Assembly: GCA_021772675.1 (NCBI GenBank) | Contig: JAJFLO010000151.1 | Coordinates: forward strand, 1-33,199 | Source: Verrucomicrobiota bacterium | Lineage (GTDB): Bacteria; Verrucomicrobiota; Lentisphaeria; JABSQK01; JAJFLO01 | DNA length: 33,199 nucleotides | Reading direction: 5' to 3' | In this document: one piece after another, positions 8,401 to 17,500 of the stretch | Position numbering within the stretch: the first letter of the stretch is position 1 | Layout: every line of letters starts with the position of its first letter | The notes under the pieces: model-generated | What the model was told of the DNA's origin: nothing | What the model saw: the letters and a program-made list of their open reading frames with translations, nothing else | Databases searched by the model: none | Position numbers and translations under genes: made by a program

Positions 8401-8515
8401 CGATTAGATCTTCAGTCTCGTCGATCAAATTCATTGTTTCGGTCATATCATTAAAAGACACACGGCTTAAGCTTAAATCAAAATCCGTTGGTACCTTTAC
8501 AAACTTTGTATTCAT
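5474..8515 (-). CDS. Large cytoplasmic helical-repeat protein, 1013 residues, unknown family
   Basis: This is the last gene of the seven-gene operon, 22 bases after the vWA gene. No signal peptide or membrane span is seen. Residues about 20-130 are highly charged and helical, likely coiled coil. Residues about 145-270 read as a mixed beta domain (HILYIVRLICQ, FCLFDLETEVIPVIG, FIGVYLEAPDG). The remaining 700 or so residues are a run of amphipathic helices with regular leucine/isoleucine spacing, as in HEAT/ARM-type scaffolds. ATG 8515 is the only reasonable start, since a stop lies two codons upstream; a GGAG lies rather far before it. Next to a MoxR-vWA pair, a scaffold or client role is plausible, but no family is recognised. 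Confidence 0.6.
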   Translation of the reverse strand: MNTKFVKVPTDFDLSLSRVSFNDMTETMNLIDETEDLIDILYKRSKNKTTSEKETLLDNLCERLTPKAQNLVCNINRNSYRELRRLIIEDKKEITQLKVKIKRRGLSLKELKQASWKIVGNRKEREVSVGDQICSREPIDLRNDPRPHILYIVRLICQENLPREFCLFDLETEVIPVIGRPKSISNFSYRCSAGFLSDDPQLLRFEFFLLNKQVSNSSLFIGVYLEAPDGVDTKVLLKDCIKRSTGICTMLGTALCLQLCNIPWRPLPEILEEIENYKTGPTFLLAELGMFNRDSFANVSVSSRILESLPNLILQSDWESIHQYAVPISVSLTTNRTILKNVELAIIEKLNDNKLTEFITDDRFLLDVIQQLRADSQAKNFEIPKSLLTFFDSQYWNSNLSAAFRESLEQLVGLRPFQDQQVKNIRDATFYVLRRAFDDGDMLSIVKRLPFIFRVLNDFPDTLKIIRDEAWKLISDLPKISAKKNWANCLEMETFIKICEVHCNEEDLQEHSNEVSTLCLPDSVNTSSKYLCHSVQISILKAWLRYSPSGQYFDAYMYDFIPWIIRCRMDAVVQKNDQWKGPRSLFDCIPQLYQSHLDDISISRHAMQEILIHIEAENGINNSTAIALAWIRGRSIASLTYTLLRIGNLKPWKVDSLEFKWRNWLLKVWGAHELPNWTDDVFLLSLDGVMTFDMRQQKWQAILEEFFNLDLKASTVATFEKRMSYLASEKQQMKKVNEVLGGLCKKAGTSKLLTEFQSLIGTMFAYPIESNDQICLLLGALPFSNSNIDSNVINFLTRHTTIIDIYMKDRRRLFSLIVTLREFNCPTSGIAHTFTSRMINTELEYPEMWTCIVNLYDTFGSQIKNVLPLFCQHIAPSLIFDWVVSSNLEGIAKFSEICGDKIKLFTSTLIPQVADQILSYTKTDVNQLRGLIHSLLDSMELLEICPCELRIRVEKILSDPPIPFYVMIKLLRVIICLPVDSGHELMRDMAWQIANDFDDRDKNIKSKLIDMAL

Positions 8516-8537
8516 GACTTAAATTAAATGCTCCTAT

Positions 8538-9638
8538 TTAGTTTGGAATCACCAAAAGTTGATGCCCTAGCTGTAATGCTTCCTCCACTTTATTAGTTCG
8601 AAACTGCTCACAAAAATTTGCGCCGAACCTATTCGTTTGCAGCCGTAAATCATGGCGATATCCTTGGATTTCACTATTCCATGTACGAATGTCTTCGATT
8701 TCGAGTTGTCGTGGTTCAGTTCCCATTTCAACATGTCTCACGACGTCGCGCCAATATTGATTAGCTAAAAACCAATCCTGCAACCATTGACTAAATCTCA
8801 ATTTTGAAAATTGCATAGGTATTGGAAATGCATAGTCCCAAGAGTTCGCAACGTCTACAAGAACCACCTTATGCCTATCCAAGACTTCTAAAAGAATTTG
8901 CCTATATTTTTCGATCGGGTCCATGAAATCTGAAATTAGGATAACAACGCTTCCTGTACGTACATTTAAAGCCTCCTCTAGACCCCCTGCAATCGAAAAT
9001 TTTTCAATTGAACTGGGATTCTTATTTGCATTTGAAAATACAACTAAGAGGTTCTCACTCAAACGATCTACTGCGGTTAACCTGATATCCATATTTCCTA
9101 CTAAATTTAAATTTTCTGAAGTACCATCACGAGCATAGACTATACGAAGAATAAATCCTACTTGTTCACCAAGAGTAAGGAATATATTGGCCGCTAGGTA
9201 AAGACCCCAGAGTTTGTCACCATAGAATACAGATCTAGAATTTTGGGATCTATCTCGGCACCCAGTTAGCATTGAAAGTGAAAGATCAAGTATTATAACA
9301 AGCTCAGTATCTGAATAATGTCGAAAAGTTTGACGGACCATTTCCCTACGAGCAATTACTGTTTCCAAACTTTGATATGCTAGCGAGGAAGGGAGACGAC
9401 GAACATCAATCAATCTTGCATCGTCTCCAGGTGAAAAAATTTCAGAAGTTTCCTGTTCAAGCCCGTGATTTGCCCGATTTTTTGACCGCATTTCTCCAGG
9501 ATGGCAACCACTCATCTGACATTCAATCTCACCCGAAATTTGGTAGGACAAATCCGTCAAGTATTGGCGTAGATGCTCGACACGTCCACAAAGACTTGAA
9601 TTAGTGTCTAATTCGGATTGATATAATGAAAACGTCAT
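8538..9638 (-). CDS. DUF58-type von Willebrand factor A domain protein
   Basis: This 366-residue protein carries the DUF58 signature SPGDDARLIDVR at about 69-80, matching the usual 'pGDd-x-R-x-IdW'. It is followed by a vWA domain with an intact MIDAS first motif, DLSLS at 118-122, and a later SDFMD strand after VVILI. Unlike membrane-anchored DUF58 proteins there is no transmembrane helix. Proteins of this kind bind a metal through the MIDAS and act as partners of MoxR ATPases, as in the Bat operons and RavA-ViaA. Its ATG overlaps the MoxR stop by four bases (ATGA), showing translational coupling. It probably presents a substrate to the ATPase. Residues about 10-65 and 270-366 are lineage-specific. 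Confidence 0.8.
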   Translation of the reverse strand: MTFSLYQSELDTNSSLCGRVEHLRQYLTDLSYQISGEIECQMSGCHPGEMRSKNRANHGLEQETSEIFSPGDDARLIDVRRLPSSLAYQSLETVIARREMVRQTFRHYSDTELVIILDLSLSMLTGCRDRSQNSRSVFYGDKLWGLYLAANIFLTLGEQVGFILRIVYARDGTSENLNLVGNMDIRLTAVDRLSENLLVVFSNANKNPSSIEKFSIAGGLEEALNVRTGSVVILISDFMDPIEKYRQILLEVLDRHKVVLVDVANSWDYAFPIPMQFSKLRFSQWLQDWFLANQYWRDVVRHVEMGTEPRQLEIEDIRTWNSEIQGYRHDLRLQTNRFGANFCEQFRTNKVEEALQLGHQLLVIPN

Positions 9639-10957
9639 CGAATTTCGAGTATATCCAACAATTCGTCAATAATTTTATCAGGTGTAATTCCTGATGCCCG
9701 TGCCCCAGGTGCAAAATTTAACCGATGTCGCAGACATAGCGGTGCAACTCTTGCAACGTCTCTTTTGCTAGGCAGAAAATCTGTCCAATTGTGCATATCT
9801 TGTGCTCGATCTGAAAGAAGCATTTGTGCATAAGCGCTTCGAATTATGGCTAGATATCCACGCACACTTGAGCCTGAACGAACTTGGGGAAAGTTTTCGC
9901 TTTCTCGCAATGAATTTATCGTTCGGCTTAGTTTAAATAATTGTGGATCCTGGCTCCATTGACTCAATTTCTTTTCAATCATTTTATGCCCTTTTGAAAA
10001 TCCGTTATCCCTTGAAAGGTGAGTCAAAAATACCAATTTTTCAACAAGTGGTCTCAATCCAATGTCGTTATTCCAGTGAACTCTCGCTTTAGGCCCCAGC
10101 ATCTGTTGTCGAACGGAATTCAGAAAATACAATGTTCGAACATGTTGATTCATAGTATCCTCATTTATCTCTCGAGATGACGAGTCATTTTCATCAAGAT
10201 CGAAAGCATGCCGTGCCACTTCTACATAGTCTTCAAGGGGTAAATGGTCCACATGACACTTATAGGTAAATCGATCTTGTTGAGCTTGTGCTAAAGGGAA
10301 AACGCCTTCATGCTCTAATGGGTTTTGAGTCGCAATTACAACAAAACACTGTCCTTTAACAAATTGAGGATCAATTTTTGATTGCATCCCATAGTAAGGG
10401 TTTGTAACGTTTCTTAATAATTCCGCCTCGTCGTAGGGCTCCTTGGGTCGAAGACACATTGATCGTCCCGTAGGGGGAGTCGCTTGTCTGGAACTCATTG
10501 CCTCCAATGTAGCACTATGCGTTTTTGGAGAAGCTCGATTAATTTCATCCATTATAACTATATTTGAAAACAGCTTACCTGGCCTTTCGTTGACACAAAG
10601 TCGTTCCCCTGAATCGTCAGACGTTACGGTTGTTGTCCATACCAAATCTGTAGGAACTATATCTGGTGTACATTGAATATGATTGACCACAAGGCTCAAG
10701 TGATTTGCAAGACGTTTTGCCAGTTGAGTTTTATTTACACCGGGCGGACCTTCCAATAGACAGTGCCCACCAATCAGGATTGAACCAATTAGGTGGTCCA
10801 GAAGAATTTCCTGACCTTTTCCTACAACAACCCGATTCCCGCTGTCATCAAGTAAAACCTGGTTCCTTAATGCCCTTAAAGCTTTATGAGCTTCAGCAGG
10901 TGTTGGAATTTTCATGGGATCCAAGTCTGTCACATCAAGAAAATGTCGCCTATTCAT
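9635..10957 (-). CDS. MoxR-family AAA+ ATPase
   Basis: This 440-residue AAA+ protein is of the MoxR type. Walker A is EGPPGVNKTQLAK at 69-81, Walker B is NIVIMDEINRASPKTHSATL from 132, sensor 1 is in VVIATQNPLEHEG around 206-218, and the arginine finger is in AQQDRF near 229. In MoxR proteins Walker A is almost always GPPGVGKT; here the glycine before the lysine is asparagine (N75), an unusual change next to the phosphate-binding lysine K76. The C-terminal lid contains RGYLAIIRSAYAQML, typical of the family. MoxR ATPases are chaperone-like machines that act with vWA proteins on metal insertion or complex assembly. The gene follows the big membrane protein by 38 bases and overlaps the vWA gene. 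Confidence 0.88.
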   Translation of the reverse strand: MNRRHFLDVTDLDPMKIPTPAEAHKALRALRNQVLLDDSGNRVVVGKGQEILLDHLIGSILIGGHCLLEGPPGVNKTQLAKRLANHLSLVVNHIQCTPDIVPTDLVWTTTVTSDDSGERLCVNERPGKLFSNIVIMDEINRASPKTHSATLEAMSSRQATPPTGRSMCLRPKEPYDEAELLRNVTNPYYGMQSKIDPQFVKGQCFVVIATQNPLEHEGVFPLAQAQQDRFTYKCHVDHLPLEDYVEVARHAFDLDENDSSSREINEDTMNQHVRTLYFLNSVRQQMLGPKARVHWNNDIGLRPLVEKLVFLTHLSRDNGFSKGHKMIEKKLSQWSQDPQLFKLSRTINSLRESENFPQVRSGSSVRGYLAIIRSAYAQMLLSDRAQDMHNWTDFLPSKRDVARVAPLCLRHRLNFAPGARASGITPDKIIDELLDILEIR

Positions 10958-10995
10958 ATATGTCTAATCTCCCTTAGTTCATGTGCAATTTAGAA

Positions 10996-13900
10996 TCATT
11001 TATGAGATATTGTTGAAGGTATTACTAAACATCCCACGCCAGTAAACCAAATTGCAAGTGCCAACAATCCCATTGATGGTAAATCTCTTAACCAGACAAA
11101 GTCTGAATTTGCTGCATTTACAACTGGTGCGACACTCCAGATCATTGCTGCTATTATTAGAAATAAGGATCCGCTAACTGTACCTATCAATAATCCAATA
11201 GTTTTAGGTAGATTTGCATTATTAATGGTGGAGAAATTTGAGCGTGATCGAATGTATTTTAGTCCAATATTTTTGCTGTCAGTCGGTCGGCCCCCAAATG
11301 CTTGATTCACCACCCATCCAGCAAAAATAGTGAAAATCGCTAGAAAAACGAATAAACGCCCAAATTCAGTAAATATCAACCATGGATATATATGAAAACT
11401 TGAAATTTTTGGCATAAAACACCACAATGTGGAATAAATGATAATAAGGGAAAAAAAACCAAAAATTAAGATCACCACCCGAATACGTCCGGTTCCACGG
11501 CTACTAGATTGAGAAACAATTATGAAAATTGCAACAGCTAGAAAACTGAAAATGATAAACTGCATTACTCTTCGAATACTAGAATCTACGATTACAAGTT
11601 TCGACATTCGATGTTCAGCTAATTGACTTCGACAACCGACAATTACTTTATCTGCAATTTCTTTGGCAAGAGATAAAATTTCTGCATTATTCCAACCTTT
11701 GTCCAATTGACCATGAATCTCTAACAGATCCTCTGGAGAAACCGCAGCTTTGTCGAAAATTTCTGTACTAATACCATGAGGTAATTGCAATGCATTAACC
11801 AATGAATCATCAAAGCCTGCAATAATTGATGCATTCTCAGAATTTCGAAATTTTAGCCACTTATGCCGAGACTTAACATCAAGTTTAATGTTTTTCCGAT
11901 AGTCTCGGGTTGGTGTTGGAAACCAAAGGCCAAGTGAAGCAATGTCACTAAATATCTCACCCTCACCAATATTGTCCTCTTGGTTAGACATTGGAGTTAA
12001 TCTACTATGATCCCCATGGTGCAACATCAATCTGAAAACTGTAGAATCGGGTGATCTAATTTCATTGAATTGAGGACAGTGGGGTTGACCATACGTGCCA
12101 TCATTGCTCTTAAAAAGTTTACGCAAATTATCGTTAAAGGCATTTCGGTCTTCTTTATGAAACTTCCCCGTAACTATCGAAACTGGTGCAGATTGTCTAT
12201 TGTCATGCCAAGCGCAAGCTATCAATTGATAGCCCCATCCCATACCTGGATCACCCTGCTCTATATGCATGCCTCCAATTTTAGCCTCTGAGTCAAATCC
12301 TATTAATTCTAACAAGAAATTTTTGTTAGAATAAAACGCATCCTTAATCCAGCACCAAGAATCCCCTGCTTCCATTTTCCAGAACTTTTCAATCACTGAT
12401 GTTTGAGAAGGAAAATCTTCAGCCAATTCAGAAAATATGTGCTCAACGACATGACCATACAGAGTTCGGACACCTCTTGGGACACTGCCGTCGGTAGCCA
12501 TAATTATTTGAACATCACCACCTAATTGAGTCAATTTTGGTTGTGAAACTGGACACAAAAACCAAACAAAAATTAGATAAAAGAATGGTCCCGTGATTGC
12601 CAAGACACCCCATGTTAGCAAAGGCCATTTCTCATGACGAGCATACTTCTGGGTTTCTTTCCAAAACCGGCGTTGCGTCAGTAGAAATAAAACGTTAATA
12701 ATGATTGGTACCAGTATCACAACACTCATTGGCAATGATAAATATCGATAACTAATCCAGAAACTATCATGAGGTATTAATACTAAAATAGCGATGACCA
12801 AGCCAAAACCTGACAGAAAAATGGAATATCGAAGTACACTATAGCTTTTTTCCAGTGGGGAACAAATCCTACTTTCATACAGGCCCAACCACCTTACGAT
12901 TATTCCAATCACGGTAAGGAAAAGTCCGGCCAAAATTAGTTTTGAAATTATTGAAATAGAAAGACAGGTAGCAAACCAAGGTGGCCATGGGCCTAACACA
13001 TGAAAAATTCGTTTTGTACCCTCGCTTGGTAACTGTCCTTTAACTAACAGCCGTATCGAAAACGTACCGAAATCTGATGGAGAATCCTGTGGTGATACTA
13101 TTTTTTCAATAAGTAGATTTGCTGAATGGGCTGTAGAAGCAGGCTGATACCTAATTCCCTTGTCTATAAACGCTTTTCTAATTTCGGAATGTCCAAATGC
13201 AAGTCTCCAACCTTTGGGAACTACATCAATTTTTAAATTTACTCGATCGTCACTCCCTAAATCGTAAGAAGCAATGATCTCTGCAGCCCAATTACAAATG
13301 TGCCGCCATGCGTTATAGGGTGTAAGAGTTTTTGGTGCCGGCAAATTTTGAATTTTCAATGTTGAATTATCGACATTGTCTGTTTCCTGCAAGATATCAA
13401 AATTTGAGACTGGTGTAACCAAATTTGCTGATGTTTCACTCGTCCAAGGAACATTTGGGACGAAACAATGATCAGATTCAGAAACTAATTGGCATTGAAA
13501 AATCGCAGCTGTTATTTCTGAATTCTTATCGTCAAATAGTTGCTTTATCATATTTCGTTGGAAATCAGTTCTATGTAGTAGAGAGGCAATCCGTTCATTA
13601 TCTCTTTGTGGTTCAAATATGGTAAAAAACGGATACCAGCGGCTGCCACACTTAGCCCAGTTACTCAGTAAGGTATTATTAGGATACTTTAGGTTAAGCG
13701 CAACCAATGCCATCATTAATTTGTCCTTCCTCAGAGACGCTTCAGCAAAATCATCTTCAGGGGACATATTGGGGGAAGGTAAGATCAATCGATTGGCTAT
13801 CCAATTCGCCCTGCTTGGCCAATCGTAGAAGTCAGGCGGAGCAAGTTGCTTAAAGCTATAGCTTTCATGTAGAAAATGAAGTGTTTTTGTAACCTTAGTA

Positions 13901-14562
13901 CTCGCTTCAGCAATTTGTAGTTCTCCCGATTCTCGGAAAACCCATTTCATATCATATTCAGTTACATCTTCCGGGGATTCCCCTAACCAATTGAGTAGGG
14001 TAAAAAATTCATATTCTCGAGCATTAGCTGACTTACACCACGTATCGACGTCTAAATCCGGAGTGTCCCAGCCCAATGATAATCTATTACCGATCATTGG
14101 AAGTAAATGTGGTCGGAGAGCTTCCCATCTTGCTTGAGTTAATACATCTTCGATCAAAGTTGGATCCAGACGAAACTTCTTTGGTATCGAAGTCCTTTGA
14201 TCAAGCAAACCATTATAATAGTCTATCACCTGAGTTAAATTTTTATAAGAATTTCTTATTAATTTTCCATCTATCCATGTTTCTCTAACCGCAGTGAAAC
14301 TAGATTCTGCGTTAATAACTTTATCCATAATGGTATTATTTAAGGAATTGATTTTTACTGCTTCCATTCGTACTGTAGTTTGGCAATAATTAGTAAACGT
14401 AGCTTCTAATTGTTCTGCCAATGTAAATTGGTTGACATAACCATCCATTTCGCTATGAGCGAGAGGTCCATGTATGAGGAACAACGATATTGTCAGAATA
14501 GCTATTGCACTAAAATCTTTTCCCAAATATTTTTTTCTTAGTTTGATCTTATTCCTTTTCAC
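10996..14562 (-). CDS. Large polytopic membrane protein, 1188 residues, unknown family
   Basis: GTG 14562 is the start; it overlaps the TGA of the upstream gene (GTGA), so translation is coupled. An N-terminal hydrophobic helix (FSAIAILTISLFLIHGPLAHS) is probably a signal or anchor. It is followed by about 500 residues of likely periplasmic sequence, then four spans (including KLILAGLFLTVIGIIVRW, MSVVILVPIIINVLFLL and LLTWGVLAITGPFFYLIFVW). A second soluble block follows, beginning VQIIMATDGSVPRGVRTLYG and rich in GWGYQLIACAWHDN-like segments. Four or five more spans lie near the C-terminus. The order soluble-TM-soluble-TM suggests a scaffold exposing domains on both sides. In MoxR-vWA operons such proteins are frequent partners, but no named family fits. 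Possibly it links the secreted giants to the cytoplasmic ATPase. Confidence 0.65.
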   Translation of the reverse strand: MKRNKIKLRKKYLGKDFSAIAILTISLFLIHGPLAHSEMDGYVNQFTLAEQLEATFTNYCQTTVRMEAVKINSLNNTIMDKVINAESSFTAVRETWIDGKLIRNSYKNLTQVIDYYNGLLDQRTSIPKKFRLDPTLIEDVLTQARWEALRPHLLPMIGNRLSLGWDTPDLDVDTWCKSANAREYEFFTLLNWLGESPEDVTEYDMKWVFRESGELQIAEASTKVTKTLHFLHESYSFKQLAPPDFYDWPSRANWIANRLILPSPNMSPEDDFAEASLRKDKLMMALVALNLKYPNNTLLSNWAKCGSRWYPFFTIFEPQRDNERIASLLHRTDFQRNMIKQLFDDKNSEITAAIFQCQLVSESDHCFVPNVPWTSETSANLVTPVSNFDILQETDNVDNSTLKIQNLPAPKTLTPYNAWRHICNWAAEIIASYDLGSDDRVNLKIDVVPKGWRLAFGHSEIRKAFIDKGIRYQPASTAHSANLLIEKIVSPQDSPSDFGTFSIRLLVKGQLPSEGTKRIFHVLGPWPPWFATCLSISIISKLILAGLFLTVIGIIVRWLGLYESRICSPLEKSYSVLRYSIFLSGFGLVIAILVLIPHDSFWISYRYLSLPMSVVILVPIIINVLFLLTQRRFWKETQKYARHEKWPLLTWGVLAITGPFFYLIFVWFLCPVSQPKLTQLGGDVQIIMATDGSVPRGVRTLYGHVVEHIFSELAEDFPSQTSVIEKFWKMEAGDSWCWIKDAFYSNKNFLLELIGFDSEAKIGGMHIEQGDPGMGWGYQLIACAWHDNRQSAPVSIVTGKFHKEDRNAFNDNLRKLFKSNDGTYGQPHCPQFNEIRSPDSTVFRLMLHHGDHSRLTPMSNQEDNIGEGEIFSDIASLGLWFPTPTRDYRKNIKLDVKSRHKWLKFRNSENASIIAGFDDSLVNALQLPHGISTEIFDKAAVSPEDLLEIHGQLDKGWNNAEILSLAKEIADKVIVGCRSQLAEHRMSKLVIVDSSIRRVMQFIIFSFLAVAIFIIVSQSSSRGTGRIRVVILIFGFFSLIIIYSTLWCFMPKISSFHIYPWLIFTEFGRLFVFLAIFTIFAGWVVNQAFGGRPTDSKNIGLKYIRSRSNFSTINNANLPKTIGLLIGTVSGSLFLIIAAMIWSVAPVVNAANSDFVWLRDLPSMGLLALAIWFTGVGCLVIPSTISHK

Positions 14563-17500
14563 CTAACAGGTCCAAGTAATATATTCATTTCATTAGGATC
14601 ATTATGCTCGCTCAAACTATAAAACCAATCCATCAAATCCAATAGTTTGTCTGGCGGCCTTAATGCCTTATCTTGTCCCCCCTCTTTGTCTAATTCAGCA
14701 TTTTTGAAATCTAATACTTTTTCAAGTTTATCAACTGGTTCCCAAAGATATGGGATATTATTGTCCCCACGATCTTCACCTCTAATCAATTGATTAAGTA
14801 CGTTTCCAAATCCGCTGTAAAATGATTTAAACCAAAGCGGATCCTGTGGCGCTGTGCTTTTGATTTGACTACGCCACCATCTAACGAGTTTTTCGAAGTG
14901 TACCTTCTGCGAGATAATATCGCTATATTCTGGTTTCTTCCAAGTTTGAAACATTGTCTCAGTGAGTATTTGCGAAAGACCATCCGAAATTCGAATTTCT
15001 AAACTTGATTCATTTGAAAGAAGTAGCTCTTCATAAAAATTGAAATATTTAATTTTTGCATCCGAAACATCAAATTTTGCAATTCGAAGCTGTGCAAAAA
15101 TTTCTGTCAGTATAGAAGTAACACCAGCTGGACTTTCTACACTTTTCAAGAGCGAATAAGGTTGGGAGGAAATTCCATCAATAAACCTACGGGCACCGCC
15201 GATAACTGATCTAGGGCATTCAGGATCAGATTGCCATATTATAGCTTTCCTGATCAAAGCATCCACTGAAGACTTTGATAGATGATTTTCCCCAGGGATT
15301 ACAAAAGGGTTACGTTTAAATTGTTTTGATATACCCGCGGTGATATCATAAAAAAATTGAGCTTTTGCCAATTCATCCGACCGCCTAAGCCCGCTACTTT
15401 TGTAAATTTCCAAGTTTTGTGCAATACCATCAAAAGTATTATTTGACAGTGCATCTGCGGTAGTTCGACGCACGGTTATTGATTCTGCAAGTAAACGGAA
15501 ATTATATAAGCGATGTTCAATATGATGTTCATAACCAAGAATAGTATCACGATGATCTTTATTACTCATCACTGATTCGAGCGTTTTAAACACCGCATCG
15601 TTTAATAAAACAAGCCGTCTCAGAACATCAATTGCCTGGTCTGAGTAGTCACGTGAATCATTAAGTATACCTAATGCCTCTTCCTCAAAAGCTATCTTGA
15701 TCGAAGGGGTTATCCAAGTCAAAATTGAGATCGCTGGCCACCACATGGGTTCCGTCAAATTCTGTTCTACACTTTTGAATTCCTCTTGCTGAATACCTTT
15801 TTTTTTTCTATCCAAGCGTGCGGGTTTAACGATTCCTAGCAAATCACGTCCGTCAAAATTCTGTCGACTGTAGTTTACGTGATAATCGATAAATACCAAT
15901 GTACGCTGAATTAAATCAAGATCCTCCTTATTACGCAAAAGTCCTTCCTTGGACTGAACGTCATCGTTATTGGAAAGATACAACTCAAAATCGCGAAGTA
16001 ACTTAAGATGGTCATCCACCTGCTCCTCATCCAGTGCCTTTAATCGTTTGTCCCAATCACGAGCGTGAATCTGGGTATTCGTTAGCCACATATCAGGGAC
16101 TAGAGTATCGAGCTTCTCTTTCAACTTTTGCCGATTCCCCTTCTGTTTTTTCTTCGATGAATTGTCAGCAAGATTTTTGATTTCGAAAAAGCGGTTATGG
16201 AGTTCTTTTATTCTCATAACCTCACCTGAGTGTTCATTGAATCGGTGTAGCTCATTCTGAAGCAATGCCAAAAAATTAGGTTCGAATGGAATTTTTCCAC
16301 GAGCACTTGCAGATATCAACATAAGATTTTCTAACCATCGGAATTTTTCTTCAAAATCATCATTTGCCTTAAAGAAAATTAAAGCAAATTCATAAGCCAA
16401 TTGTCGTATACCGTTGCAATCATTTATCGTAACCTTTCCTAAAGGATCCAGGTTATCCGATCTATTTGGCAAAAATATTGTCGCTCTAATAAACATTTCT
16501 ACTTCGTCAGCACTGGCATTCTGCAATTGGGGCAGAATCACGTCATGTAATAATTGCAGACGTAATTTAGCATCGACTATTCGTGAGACTTCCTCCCCGT
16601 TAGTAACCAAATCGAATGGTTTTGAAGAATTTCCGGTGGGTGTTATACGAGAAATAGTCGATAGAGTTTCGTTATTTTCTGACAAAAAAGGATAAAGTTG
16701 CCATTCAGTTGCTGTAAGGATATTCAACAACCACGGAATATAGCCCCAAATCCTTGGATTTCCTAGTGATAGATGATCTGGTGACCTTCCAAGTTCTGAT
16801 ATAATTCGACTAGTGATTTCAGGTAGCTTCCAGTCATGATTTTCGACGGGAGAATATTTGTCCAGAAATTTTTTCCATACAAAGAGTCCAGTATTAATAT
16901 CCCAATCGCGATCAAGTAAACGTTCGGGATCGAGTTCCCAAATTTCTTTGGGAGAATAACCAATATGATTGAGTCGTTCAGTCAGTAAGTCCTCAATTGG
17001 CTCTTCAGCATCCAACCAATACTTTACATGTATTGCATCAAACAATTCTATTAAAAGTTTACTTGAATTTATTGGATCTCTTCGAATCCACGACAAATGA
17101 GGCAATTTCGTATCTGTCTCAGCAGAAAAATTTCGTAGTATCTTCAGCATCTCAGGAACTTTTGCTATCGGGAGATAAATTGTTTTCCACCATGCTTCCG
17201 CTTCGACGTTTTTATCGGATAGACAGCGAGTTAGAGGTTTATCAAGAGTTAAGAGTATTCGAGCTCGAAATTCGAGAACATTTTTTTCCCACTTAAACGA
17301 ATCCACAGTCTGGTCGTTTAAGCTATTTAGACCAAATATCTTTGTTGCAATGCCTTTTCTAACCTTTCCAAGCCAAAGAGGCGAGTCACCAGTAGCCCTT
17401 GTGATAAGTTCATTAATTCGCATTGTTAGTTCAAATAGCTTAACAAAACGTAGTATATGCTCCCTGACAATAATAGAAATATGGCCATCATCAGTCGGCT

